From the NCBI GenBank assembly GCA_000972765.1, contig CP011265.1, forward strand, positions 2,589,501 to 2,653,500: a DNA stretch of 64,000 nt. The letters run 5' to 3'. Shown here piece after piece: positions 1 through 9,408 of this stretch. The translations under genes were made by a program, and so were the position numbers. This DNA comes from Verrucomicrobia bacterium IMCC26134 (GTDB taxonomy: Bacteria; Verrucomicrobiota; Verrucomicrobiia; Opitutales; Opitutaceae). Numbering within the stretch: position 1 is the stretch's first letter; each line of letters begins with the position of its first letter. The notes under the pieces were generated by a model, which saw only the letters and a list, made by a program, of their open reading frames with translations, was not told the DNA's origin and did no database searches.

Positions 1-1
1 G

Positions 2-418
2 GCCATGACGCAGAAGGACATCACGACGGCCGCCGAAGCCCAGCAAAAGATCGCGGCTTTCCTGACCTTAAAATACCCCGACTCGCCGGAACTGCCCGCC
101 ACCATTGCAGAGGTGCAGGAACTCTACGCCGCGACGATATTTCCTGAGCGCAAGGCCGACTGGACCGTGTATCCGAATAACATCGGCCACAAAGACTGGC
201 TCGGTTGCTTCCGCTGCCACGACGAGAAACACAAGACCGACAAAGGCGCGTCCGTGAAAGCCAGCGACTGCACGTCCTGCCACATCATACTTACGCAGGG
301 AGCGGGCACCCAGCTCACTTCGATCGCTGCGCAAGGCCAGCCGTTCAAACATCCGGACGGGGAACTCGACGGCGATCTCACCTGTTCCGACTGCCACAAC
401 GGCGGGATTCAAAAGTAA
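2..418 (+). CDS. Multiheme c-type cytochrome, C-terminal part (5' truncated by window edge)
   Basis: The reading frame is open to the left edge, so this is the tail of a longer protein; the ATG at 5 is probably internal. Three CXXCH haem c sites are visible in the last ~70 residues (CFRCH, CTSCH, CSDCH), so the protein is exported and acts in the periplasm. The stretch around HKDWLGCFRCHDEKH resembles the C-terminal region of NapC/NirT-type or cytochrome c3-type quinol-linked cytochromes found with metal-reduction systems; this is a recollection of family pattern, not a search result. It lies 230 bp upstream of an MtrA-like cytochrome and an MtrB-like barrel on the same strand, which suggests it passes electrons from the quinone pool to them. 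The missing N-terminus would decide whether it has a membrane anchor and how many haems it carries. Confidence 0.75.
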   Translation, partial: AMTQKDITTAAEAQQKIAAFLTLKYPDSPELPATIAEVQELYAATIFPERKADWTVYPNNIGHKDWLGCFRCHDEKHKTDKGASVKASDCTSCHIILTQGAGTQLTSIAAQGQPFKHPDGELDGDLTCSDCHNGGIQK

Positions 419-648
419 AGTTAACTCAAATATTAGTGCCGGGGACTGTAACCCTAAGGACCATCGCGCACACTCAGGCAAAGACCGCGTGAATGATACT
501 CAAGCCACCAAGGTCTGCGTAGCGCTTGGCAAGCGGTGCGCAGTGCTCGGGCCGTATATCAGATAATGTGCCTGGTTGATTGAAACTGAACTTTAAGTCT
601 GCCCCGCAAACCAGCCCCTCCACTCGCCACTAACCGCCAGCGTTATCC

Positions 649-1458
649 ATGACCATGATCACTCGACCCCGCCTCACCAAAACCACTCTCTTGTTCGGAG
701 GCACTGTCCTTTGGGGGCTGCTTCTTATAGGATGCGTAGGCATCAATCGCAGCATTCTCGCCCCGGCAAAAGTGCCGGGCGCAGACTACGTCGGAACCAA
801 GGAGTGCGCGCAATGCCACTCCGACCAAACCGATCATTTTAAAAACGCCAGCCACGACAAACTCGCCATCGCCGACCCCAAGGTTGGCGCAACCGGTTGC
901 GAGGCTTGCCACGGCCCCGGCAGCCTGCACGCCAAGGCGGGCGGCGGTATAAACAACATCGTCAACCCCAAGAAATCCCCCGAGACGTGCTTCGCCTGTC
1001 ACGTGGACAAGCGCGGTCAGTTCAGCCTGCCCAGCGCTCACCCCGTTCTCGCGGGCAAGGTAAGCTGCGTAGATTGCCACGAAGTTCACGGCAGCGACGC
1101 CATCCAAGGCCCCGCCGCTTTAGAGTCGATGAACGAAACCTGCACCAAGTGTCATACCGCTCAAAAGGGGCCGTTTGTCTTCGAGCACAGTGCGCTCAAG
1201 GAAGGCTGCGTTTCCTGCCACAGCCCGCACGGCTCCGTGAACCAGAAGATGCTCGTCGCCCGCGACGCCAACCTCTGTCTCCGCTGCCATCTTGAGTCGC
1301 CGGGCAAGCTCGCCGCCGATCTCGGCCAGATCAACGCCAACGCCATCGCCCATACCAATGCCAACCACAACAGCCGTCTCATGTCGGGCAACTGTTGGAG
1401 CTCGGGCTGCCACGAAGCGGTCCACGGCTCGAATACCAGTAATTTCCTTCGCTACTAA
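649..1458 (+). CDS. MtrA/DmsE-like octaheme c-type cytochrome, predicted lipoprotein
   Basis: This 269-residue protein has seven CXXCH sites (residues 53, 84, 114, 140, 165, 187, 210) and one CX4CH site (C249-H255, CWSSGCH), giving eight predicted haems. MtrA and DmsE family members usually have ten, so this is a reduced version or a related octaheme branch. The N-terminus has a hydrophobic segment ending in LLIGC (Cys29), a plausible lipobox, so it is probably a lipoprotein instead of a free periplasmic protein. The MtrB/PioB-like barrel starts 20 bp downstream, which is the classic porin-cytochrome pair: the cytochrome sits in the barrel and carries electrons through the outer membrane. Direction (metal reduction or Fe(II)/Mn(II) oxidation) cannot be read from the sequence. 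No extracellular MtrC/OmcA-like cytochrome follows it. Confidence 0.88.
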   Translation: MTMITRPRLTKTTLLFGGTVLWGLLLIGCVGINRSILAPAKVPGADYVGTKECAQCHSDQTDHFKNASHDKLAIADPKVGATGCEACHGPGSLHAKAGGGINNIVNPKKSPETCFACHVDKRGQFSLPSAHPVLAGKVSCVDCHEVHGSDAIQGPAALESMNETCTKCHTAQKGPFVFEHSALKEGCVSCHSPHGSVNQKMLVARDANLCLRCHLESPGKLAADLGQINANAIAHTNANHNSRLMSGNCWSSGCHEAVHGSNTSNFLRY

Positions 1459-1478
1459 CCCTCTATCCCAGACTCAAC

Positions 1479-3770
1479 ATGCAGACCAAATCTCATCAGT
1501 TGTTTCGCACCGCCGGCTTGCTTACAGCCACTTCGCTGGTCATCACCGCCTCGCAGCTAGTCGCCGCGGATAATACCGACGCGTTTCCCTCGTTCGACAG
1601 CTATATCAAAATCAGCGGTCAGTCGGCCTCGATCAAAGGCGACGGGGCCGCGCTCCAAAAACGCACCGGTCAAAACGAAAACTACGGCGTTGGCATCGAG
1701 GAGTTCTACTACGGACGCGACCTCACGAAATCCACCGCCATGACCATCCAAGGCCGCGCCCTGGGCGGCACCGAGGACTATCTCCTCCATATCAACGTAG
1801 CCAAATCCGAACTCGGCTCGATCGACGTCGGCTATGAAAGCTTCCGCACCTTCTACGACTGCGTGGGCGGCTTTTTTCCGGGCGGTGTCAAATGGCGTCC
1901 GGTCACCTCTTTCTATCCCACTATCGACCAGGACATGTCCGTGGATCGCGGAAAACTCTGGGCCGAGGTAAAGCTGGCTAAGGAAAACCTTCCGGAAATA
2001 ACCCTTCGCTATACCAACGAAACCAGATCGGGCTTGAAGGACTCCACCATCTGGGGCGAGACCAACAACACTGGTATCAACTATACAAATACTCCCGCTG
2101 GCGTTACCGGTGTCATTTCCAACGCCGCCCAGCGAAAATTCCTTCCAAGCTACATCGACATCGAAGAGCGCCACCAATCTCTCGTCAGCACGGTCAAGCA
2201 CACCTTTGGCAAGACCACCGCCCAACTCTCCGTAACCGGGGACTGGTCGAGCATAGACAACGGACGCTTCACCATGAAGTATCCCGGTGAGGCTCAGTTG
2301 GTGAAGGTCGTGGCCGGCCCGAACAACGACACCCTCGTCACTCCATCGGGCGGAGCAGTGCTCGCCTCCAACTGGGCCACTTTTGGCAGCCAGACCGAGC
2401 AATCCACCTTCGACGTGCAGGATGCAAAAACCTACGGAATCGCCGGCACCACGCTGACGGCCGTCACCGACCGCCTCACCCTCAGAGTCGGCGCCGGTTA
2501 TCAGAACGTCACCGATGACTTTGGCGGCAGGCGCCTCACCATCGCCAGCACACCGAACGGTCCCGACTACGGTCTCACCACTGTCACCAACTATTTCGAT
2601 TTCAACAACCTCGACGGTCGAGGCCAAGTCGATGCGTTGACCGGAAACGTGGGCGTCGATTTCGCCGTGACCAGGACCCTCACCGCCAGCCTGTCCGTTC
2701 GCGGCGAGGATCGCAGCGCGAACAGCGATGCCAGCTACGACAAGAAATCAAAGCCGCGATCCGGCTCCCTGGTCGTTCCAGTCACGAGTTTGAAAGAAGC
2801 TTCGACCGCCGACGAGCAATCGCTCACTCCGGTGGTAGACGTGCGCTACAACGGCATCAAGGACCTCGCGCTCTACTCCACGGCCAGCCGCAAGTTCGGC
2901 ACGGGCAGCGAAGTCATCACTGCTCCCTACAATCCAACCGCCCTTGCCGCTGCCAGCGGCGAACAGGTGTTTTACAACGACATAACCGAAGCCAGGACCG
3001 AATATCTGATCGGCGCGAATTGGAAGGCATCGTCGTTCCTCACCCTGCGAGGAGAACCTTTCATGAAAAACAACGTCTACCACGTGAAGGGCTACAATCG
3101 GAATGTAAGACCCGCCTCCGTTCTGGGCGACGCGACCAATAACAACTACGAGCTCGAGTCCCAGTTCTACGGCGCGAAGTTCACCGCCATCGCCAAACCG
3201 CTCAACACGCTGAGCTTCACCACCCGCTACATCTACCAGCGCGGCGACGGCCAGGTGACCGGCTACTTGCCCACCACCCCGCAGTATGACTCGATGGAAT
3301 CCACCACCCATACCATCGGCGAGACCATCGACTGGAATCCGACTACGCAGTTCTACATGCAGGCCAGCGCGAGCGTCGTGTTCAACGTGATCAGCACCGC
3401 CTACCAACACAAACAGGCGACCGCTGCGGCCAACGCAATTCCCGGCAATCTGGTCCTTCAGAACTCGGATAACAACTACACGACTCTCAGCTTCCTCGCC
3501 GGTCTTGTGGTCACCAAGTCGGACGACGTCCAGTTGCAGTTCACCGCCTATCGGGCGGATAACTATAGCACGGATCTCGCGCTCTACACCCAGCCTTACG
3601 GCGCCGGTGCCACCGAGTCCACCGTGTCTCTTGGATTGAAGCACAAGTTCTCCGATAAACTCATCGGCAATGCGAAGATCGGCTACACCGAAAGCCATAA
3701 CGACACGACCGGCGGCAACACCGACTACCACGGCGTGCTCGCCTACGTATCGCTCGCCTACGCCCTCTGA
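1479..3770 (+). CDS. MtrB/PioB-family outer-membrane beta-barrel (decaheme-associated porin)
   Basis: The protein has 763 residues with a signal peptide (hydrophobic LLTATSLVITASQLVAA) and then a long run of alternating polar/hydrophobic strands rich in Tyr, Thr and Asn, ending in an aromatic/aliphatic terminal strand (YVSLAYAL), as in outer-membrane barrels. Length, position 20 bp after a multihaem cytochrome and strand pattern fit the MtrB/PioB family, which forms the sheath for an MtrA-type cytochrome. The paired N-terminal CXXC of Shewanella MtrB is not present; a lone Cys lies near residue 128, so the fold does not depend on that disulfide. Transcription probably ends at the strong hairpin about 60 bp downstream. 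Confidence 0.85.
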   Translation: MQTKSHQLFRTAGLLTATSLVITASQLVAADNTDAFPSFDSYIKISGQSASIKGDGAALQKRTGQNENYGVGIEEFYYGRDLTKSTAMTIQGRALGGTEDYLLHINVAKSELGSIDVGYESFRTFYDCVGGFFPGGVKWRPVTSFYPTIDQDMSVDRGKLWAEVKLAKENLPEITLRYTNETRSGLKDSTIWGETNNTGINYTNTPAGVTGVISNAAQRKFLPSYIDIEERHQSLVSTVKHTFGKTTAQLSVTGDWSSIDNGRFTMKYPGEAQLVKVVAGPNNDTLVTPSGGAVLASNWATFGSQTEQSTFDVQDAKTYGIAGTTLTAVTDRLTLRVGAGYQNVTDDFGGRRLTIASTPNGPDYGLTTVTNYFDFNNLDGRGQVDALTGNVGVDFAVTRTLTASLSVRGEDRSANSDASYDKKSKPRSGSLVVPVTSLKEASTADEQSLTPVVDVRYNGIKDLALYSTASRKFGTGSEVITAPYNPTALAAASGEQVFYNDITEARTEYLIGANWKASSFLTLRGEPFMKNNVYHVKGYNRNVRPASVLGDATNNNYELESQFYGAKFTAIAKPLNTLSFTTRYIYQRGDGQVTGYLPTTPQYDSMESTTHTIGETIDWNPTTQFYMQASASVVFNVISTAYQHKQATAAANAIPGNLVLQNSDNNYTTLSFLAGLVVTKSDDVQLQFTAYRADNYSTDLALYTQPYGAGATESTVSLGLKHKFSDKLIGNAKIGYTESHNDTTGGNTDYHGVLAYVSLAYAL

Positions 3771-3831
3771 GGTCGCGAACACACCTTCAGTTCCACCGCC
3801 CCGCCGTCTGAATCGGCCGGAGCAGCCAAGC

Positions 3832-3861
3832 AAAGGCCCGCCTGAAAAGGCGGGCCTTTTT
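3832..3861 (+). terminator. Intrinsic terminator after the porin-cytochrome genes
   Basis: An 11-bp perfect stem (AAAGGCCCGCC paired with GGCGGGCCTTT) around a short TGAAAA loop is followed by a T-run. It closes the mtrA/mtrB-like unit and separates it from the multicopper oxidase gene. Confidence 0.9.
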
Positions 3862-4165
3862 CGCGCTGATGGGAGCAGCGGCTCAAGCTGCAGCACTAGT
3901 CCGCAGCGCCCCCTTCGAGCTATAACAGGGGGCGGGGCAACTTTACCATTGGCTAACAATTAGCCTCTTGGCTCCACACTGATTCCTTACGAACACAGGC
4001 GATACTCCCTTCGTTCGCCATGCTTCGACTCATATCCACCCCGCAGTTTCAACTGGCCGATTTGAACAACCGTGACTGGTTCACCCTGCCTCCAACCGCA
4101 CCGGTGGCTCCAATACGCATCGGTTAGTTCATTGCAGTTTCATAAATATTAAACAGATCAAAACC
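3862..4165. other. Intergenic region between the terminator and the multicopper oxidase gene
   Basis: About 300 bp without a convincing gene. A 36-codon open frame begins with ATG at 4020 but has no recognisable product or ribosome site. The last ~40 bp before the next start are AT-rich (TTCATAAATATTAAACAG) and are the likely promoter/leader of the 4166 gene; no clear Shine-Dalgarno sequence is present. Confidence 0.5.
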
Positions 4166-7100
4166 ATGCATCGCCTGCTCCTCACCCTCTGCCTTGGTCT
4201 CAGTTGCCTGATCTCAAGGGCGGATCCCCAACTGACCTCTTGGTATACGGCGAACTCCAGTCGTTACGCACGTATCTATGAGAACAGCGCCAACGAGACG
4301 GCCGGCACCACCTCCACCACGTGGTCGCGCGGCTCCGGAACCCAAGCCAGCCCCACCTACGCCGACGTCAACGAGGTGAGCTACTCCGCCTCTTGGGTCT
4401 ATATTCGCACCACCGGGCTCGCCTCCCACATCATGGGGCCGTGGTATATCAATGCCGCCAAGACGACGAACTTCCCCAACTTTCCCTCGAACACTTCCTC
4501 GATCTACCGCATCCCGCGCACCCCCACCATACCCGCCACCAAGACCGACACCGGCCTCGGTGCGACTGGTCGCATGGTGAACGGCGTCTCCATGTTCGAT
4601 AGCCGCGACGCCTTCTCTTACTCCAACGCCAGCGCCACCGACGCCACGCCCACCAACGGCATCACCGGCGACGGTATCTGGAACCGCGATGGCTACCACA
4701 ACGAAGGCGTCACCTTCGACCCCGCCCTCGCCCACCAGGCGGGCAATAACTATCACTACCACGCGCAGCCCATCGCCCTCCGCTACCAACTCGGCGACCA
4801 TGTGGACTACAACTCCACCACCAATCGCTACACCGAGAGCGCCGCCGCCGTCACCCAGCACTCGCCCATCCTGGCCTGGGCGGCCGACGGCCTCCCCGTC
4901 TACGGCCCCTACGGCTACTCCGACCCCACCAACGCCTCCAGCGGACTGCGGCGCATGGTCTCGGGCTTCACCCTGCGAAACGGCACCAACGGCACCGCCG
5001 CCATCAGCGTCCGCCAGGCCCTGCCCCTCTGGGCCCAGCGCATCCAAAACAAAACCACCCTCACCGCCGCTCAATACGGCCCGGCCATCAGCACAAATTA
5101 CCTGATCGGCCACTACATCGAGGACTTCGACTACCGCGGCGATCTCGGCCAAACCCAGACCACCGGCTCCACCATCCGAGACTTCGACCTCAACGAGCAA
5201 AACGCCCGCTTCTGCGTCACCCCCGAGTTCCCTTCCGGCACCTGGGCCTACTTCGTCACCCTCTATGCCGACGGCACGCCTTTGTTCCCCTACACCACCG
5301 GGCGCCAGTATTATGGCAGCCCCACCGGCGGCCCCACGACCATCTCCGAGACCGTCACCACCCAGTTCATCGGCGGCGCCAACACCCCTGTCACCATCGC
5401 CACGCCGAGCGTATCTTCACCCAACGTCACCCTCACGTGGAGCGCAGTCGAGGGCGGAACCTATTCCGTGGAAGCTTCGACGAACCAGTCCTCTTGGACC
5501 ACTAAGGCCACCGGCCTCGTCGCCACCGGCACCTCGAAGGCTTCCACTTACGCCATGCTTTCCTCGTCCGGCACCGAATACGGCCGGGTCAGCCGCACCG
5601 CCCTCGCCACCTACGATGCCGGTGGCCAGACCGCCGCCACCGTAGCCCAGAGCGCCAGCGCGAGCTACAATGCGGCCGGTATCCCCAACACCGCTCCGGC
5701 CATCTCCGCGCTCTCCGCGCAATCCATCCCGCAAAACACCTCGTCCTCCGCCCTCCCCTTCACCGTCTCCGATGCCGAAACCGCCGCCGCCAGCCTCACG
5801 CTCTCCGGCAGTTCGTCCAACACCACCCTCGTGCCCAACGCCAACATCGCCTTTGGCGGCAGCGGCTCCAGCCGCACCGTCACCGTCACCCCGGCTTTGG
5901 GCCAGACCGGCAGCGCCACCATCACCGTCACCGTGAGCGATGGCTCCGCCCCCGCCAGCACCGCCTTCACGCTCACCGTAACCGCCAGCGCACCGGTCAT
6001 CACCTCCATCGCGCTCAGTCCATCCTCACCCACCAGCGCCGACGCCGTCACCGTCACGGCCAGGGTCACACCTCCTTCGGGCCGCACCATCGCGCAAACC
6101 CAGCTCACCTACAACGCGGGCTCCAGCTCAACGACCGTCTTCTACGAGACCATGGGCGCCGCCGCCGCCACCAACTGGACCGGCACCGGCACCGTTTACC
6201 CTTGGACCATAACCTTCGCCGGCCCACCCGCCTCTCCCTTCGCCCAGACCACCGCCGCCAACCACACCGCCGCCGGGCAGGGCAACCAATACGGCATGGA
6301 GATCACCGCCAACGCCCCGCAAATCGCCAGCAGCACGATGACGACCACCAACGCCATCAACGCCACCGGCAGCTCCGCGACCGTCGAGTTCCACATCGCC
6401 ACCAGCGGTCTCACCGGCACCCAAGGCTGGGACTTCCAGACCACCACCGATGGCACCACCTACACCACCCGCCTCAGCGAACTCTCCGGACTCAATCAAG
6501 CCCACACCCTCAAATCCTACACGCTCTCCAACGCCGAACGCGTCAGCACACTCAAGCTCCGTTTCCGCTTCGTCGGTGCAGGCGCGTCCACCACGCCGAG
6601 GGTTATGCTCGATGACATCAAAGTGGTCGTCGGCGGCACCAGCTCTCCCGTCACCGTGGCCATGCTCGACAACGGAACCGCTGGCGACGGCGACGCCGGC
6701 GATGGCATCTATGGCTACAGCGCCATCCCCGCCCAGACCACAGGCACCACCGTAGGCTTCACCATCGCGGCGACCGACAGCGCCTCCGCATCCACCGTCA
6801 GTGGCAACAGCTCCTTCACCGTCGCCGCCGCCGCCCCGGTCCTCGCCGTCACCCCTGCCGGTGGCATCACCGCCAGCGGTCCGGAGGGCGGTTCGTTCTC
6901 GCCCGCCAGCACAAGCTACACGCTCACCAACACCGGCACCGCCTCGATGACCTGGACCGCCGTCAAGACGGCCAGCTGGCTGACGCTCTCCGGCACCGGC
7001 GGAACCCTTGCCGCAGGCGCCAGCACCCTCGTCACCGCCTCGTTCAACGCCGCCGCCAACAGCCTCTCCGCCGGCAGCTACAGCGACACCCTGACGTTCA

Positions 7101-9373
7101 CCAACAGCACGAACGGCACCGGCACCACCACTCGCGCCGTAGCCCTCACCGTCAACTCCACCACTCCGCCCGCGGCTCCGTCGCTCACCGCCCTCACCGC
7201 CTACAGCCTGGGCACCTTGAAAACCATCGCCTGGAACGCCGTCGCCGGTGCGACGGGTTACACCGTCGAGCTCTCGACGTTTGCGGATTTCAGCACGCTC
7301 GTCTCCTCGCAATCCACCATCAGCCCCATCGCCACGTTCTCCGGCCTCACCGACGGCGCGACCTACTACTACCGCGTGCTAGCGACCAACGCCATCGGCT
7401 CTTCCGGCTACAGCAACGTTGTATCCACTATTCAAGACACTGTCGCACCGTCGGTCGCCCTCACCACCCCGGCCTCCGCAGTTTCCACCGCGACCAACAC
7501 CGTCTCCGTCAGCGGCACCAGTTCCGACGCCCTCACCGGAATCAGCAAAGTGACAGTCAACGGTGTCACCGCCACCACGTCGGACGGCTTCGCCACTTGG
7601 TCCCTCACCGTTCCGCTCGGCTACGGCACCAACGGCATCACCGCCGTCGCCTATGATGGCGCAGGCAACACCGCCACCACCGCACCAGTCAAAGTTACGC
7701 TTACCACCACCCAGACCTACAATCCGCTCATCATCCCCGAGGTCATGACCGGCACCACCTTCAACCTTAACCTCCACACCGCCACCAAGCGCTTCGGAAA
7801 CACCGCGTTCCAGAACACCGCCGACACCACCACCTACGCCTACAACAACATGCTTTTCTGGGGCCCCACCCTGATCATGAACAAGGGCGACTGGGTGCAG
7901 ATGAACGTCGCCAACAACCTCGCCGACACCACCACCACCCACTGGCACGGTTTTCACATCCCCGCCATCATGGACGGAGGCCCCCACCAGACCATACCCG
8001 CCGGCACCACCTGGTCGCCGAGCTTCAAGGTCGATAACAACGCCGGCACCTACTGGTATCACCCCCATCTGCACACCTACACGCAGGACCAGCTCACCCG
8101 TGGCGCAGGCGGCATGATCATCATCCGCGATCCCATCGAGTCCGCGCTCAACCTGCCGCGCACCTACGGCGTGGATGACATCCCTCTCGCCCTGAGCAGC
8201 CGTCGCTTCTCCGCCAGTCAATTCGTCTCCGGCATCGGCGGCGTCACCGCCAGCGCCTACGGCGACTACATGGTGGTCAACGGCGTCCTCAGTCCGCAGG
8301 TCACCCTGCCCAAGCAATACGTCCGCCTGCGCATCCTCAACGCCGAGATCGAGCGCAGCTACAACCTCGGCTTCAGCGACGGCCGCACCTTCTACCAGAT
8401 CGCCACCGACGGCGGCCTGGTCAACGCGCCCGTCGCCTTGACCCGCCTCGTGCTCGCGGTCGGCGAGCGCGCCGAGATCCTGGTCGACCTCACCGGAGCC
8501 ACCGTGGGCTCTTCCTTTGATTTGCAGGCCTTCAATTCCGGCCAGACAAATGACTTCCCGGGCGGCGAGCCCGCCACCAGCGGTCAGTTCGGCAGTCTGC
8601 TCAATGGAACGACCTTCACTATCCTCCACATCAATGTCGGCGCCACCTCCACGGCGACCACGCCGGTCACAACCCGCCCGGCCATGCTTACGGCCAACAC
8701 GTTCTGGACCGATGCCAACGTCACCCGAAACCGCACCGTCACCATCACAGGCGGGTTCCCCGGATCGGCCACCCCGCTCTTCACCTTCGATAATCTCGCC
8801 TTCGACCCCGATGTTTACAACCAGACGCTCAATCTCAACGCGGTCGAGAAATGGACCCTCACCAACACCTCCGGCTTCAGTCACTCGTTCCACATCCACG
8901 ACATCCAGTTCAATCTGGTCTCCCGCACCGGCGGCAACAACACCGGCATCAAAACCTACGAGCAGGGCTGGAAGGATACCCTGTTCATCGGCCAGAACCA
9001 GACCGTCACCTTCATCGCCAAATTCGACGGCTTCGCCAGCAACACCAATCCGTTCATGTATCACTGCCACTTCTCCAATCACGAGGATGAGGGCCTCATG
9101 GGCCAGTTCGTGGTAGTGAACAACACGATCGAGGACCTCGCCGTCTCCAGCTTCATGCTCACCGGCACGCACAACACCGCCATGCTCCAGTTCAAGGCCA
9201 CCCCCGGCACCACCTACGCCGTGCAATACTCCACCGACCTCACCACCGGCAACTGGGTCGATGCCGGTTCCGTCACGAGCGACGGCGCTTCCGCCACTTT
9301 CACCGATACCGACGCCAACCGTAATTCCCAGGCCCGCCGTTTCTATCGCGTGACAATCCCGGTCATTCCCTAG
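4166..9373 (+). CDS. Secreted YHYH-domain / Ig-like / multicopper oxidase fusion protein
   Basis: This 1735-residue exported protein (signal peptide MHRLLLTLCLGLSCLISRA) is a fusion. Residues ~30-390 form a YHYH-type domain (NNYHYH near residue 194). Residues ~410-1180 are Ser/Thr-rich Ig-like, cadherin-like and fibronectin III-like modules. Residues ~1190-1650 are a multicopper oxidase with all four copper motif groups: HWHGFH (~1260), YWYHPHLH (~1297), HSFHIH (~1573) and MYHCHFSNHEDEGLM (~1631), so type 1, 2 and 3 copper sites look intact. The last ~80 residues are a small beta domain. It would oxidise a substrate such as Cu(I), Fe(II), Mn(II) or an organic compound with O2, outside the cytoplasm. 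It lies 35 bp before a heavy-metal efflux adaptor, which favours copper or another metal. Multicopper oxidases of the CopA/CueO/CotA type are ~500-600 residues, so most of this protein is added architecture. Confidence 0.85.
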   Translation: MHRLLLTLCLGLSCLISRADPQLTSWYTANSSRYARIYENSANETAGTTSTTWSRGSGTQASPTYADVNEVSYSASWVYIRTTGLASHIMGPWYINAAKTTNFPNFPSNTSSIYRIPRTPTIPATKTDTGLGATGRMVNGVSMFDSRDAFSYSNASATDATPTNGITGDGIWNRDGYHNEGVTFDPALAHQAGNNYHYHAQPIALRYQLGDHVDYNSTTNRYTESAAAVTQHSPILAWAADGLPVYGPYGYSDPTNASSGLRRMVSGFTLRNGTNGTAAISVRQALPLWAQRIQNKTTLTAAQYGPAISTNYLIGHYIEDFDYRGDLGQTQTTGSTIRDFDLNEQNARFCVTPEFPSGTWAYFVTLYADGTPLFPYTTGRQYYGSPTGGPTTISETVTTQFIGGANTPVTIATPSVSSPNVTLTWSAVEGGTYSVEASTNQSSWTTKATGLVATGTSKASTYAMLSSSGTEYGRVSRTALATYDAGGQTAATVAQSASASYNAAGIPNTAPAISALSAQSIPQNTSSSALPFTVSDAETAAASLTLSGSSSNTTLVPNANIAFGGSGSSRTVTVTPALGQTGSATITVTVSDGSAPASTAFTLTVTASAPVITSIALSPSSPTSADAVTVTARVTPPSGRTIAQTQLTYNAGSSSTTVFYETMGAAAATNWTGTGTVYPWTITFAGPPASPFAQTTAANHTAAGQGNQYGMEITANAPQIASSTMTTTNAINATGSSATVEFHIATSGLTGTQGWDFQTTTDGTTYTTRLSELSGLNQAHTLKSYTLSNAERVSTLKLRFRFVGAGASTTPRVMLDDIKVVVGGTSSPVTVAMLDNGTAGDGDAGDGIYGYSAIPAQTTGTTVGFTIAATDSASASTVSGNSSFTVAAAAPVLAVTPAGGITASGPEGGSFSPASTSYTLTNTGTASMTWTAVKTASWLTLSGTGGTLAAGASTLVTASFNAAANSLSAGSYSDTLTFTNSTNGTGTTTRAVALTVNSTTPPAAPSLTALTAYSLGTLKTIAWNAVAGATGYTVELSTFADFSTLVSSQSTISPIATFSGLTDGATYYYRVLATNAIGSSGYSNVVSTIQDTVAPSVALTTPASAVSTATNTVSVSGTSSDALTGISKVTVNGVTATTSDGFATWSLTVPLGYGTNGITAVAYDGAGNTATTAPVKVTLTTTQTYNPLIIPEVMTGTTFNLNLHTATKRFGNTAFQNTADTTTYAYNNMLFWGPTLIMNKGDWVQMNVANNLADTTTTHWHGFHIPAIMDGGPHQTIPAGTTWSPSFKVDNNAGTYWYHPHLHTYTQDQLTRGAGGMIIIRDPIESALNLPRTYGVDDIPLALSSRRFSASQFVSGIGGVTASAYGDYMVVNGVLSPQVTLPKQYVRLRILNAEIERSYNLGFSDGRTFYQIATDGGLVNAPVALTRLVLAVGERAEILVDLTGATVGSSFDLQAFNSGQTNDFPGGEPATSGQFGSLLNGTTFTILHINVGATSTATTPVTTRPAMLTANTFWTDANVTRNRTVTITGGFPGSATPLFTFDNLAFDPDVYNQTLNLNAVEKWTLTNTSGFSHSFHIHDIQFNLVSRTGGNNTGIKTYEQGWKDTLFIGQNQTVTFIAKFDGFASNTNPFMYHCHFSNHEDEGLMGQFVVVNNTIEDLAVSSFMLTGTHNTAMLQFKATPGTTYAVQYSTDLTTGNWVDAGSVTSDGASATFTDTDANRNSQARRFYRVTIPVIP

Positions 9374-9408
9374 TGTGATGAGTGCGGCGCAGTCCGCCGC
9401 CTCGCACC

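Noticed and set aside
1557-2627. 356-codon minus-strand frame opposite the MtrB-like gene
   Set aside because: The plus-strand reading has a signal peptide, barrel pattern and operon context; the reverse frame is a codon-bias shadow.
4020-4130. 36-codon open frame in the gap before the multicopper oxidase gene
   Set aside because: No ribosome site, no recognisable protein features and a composition like the surrounding non-coding DNA.
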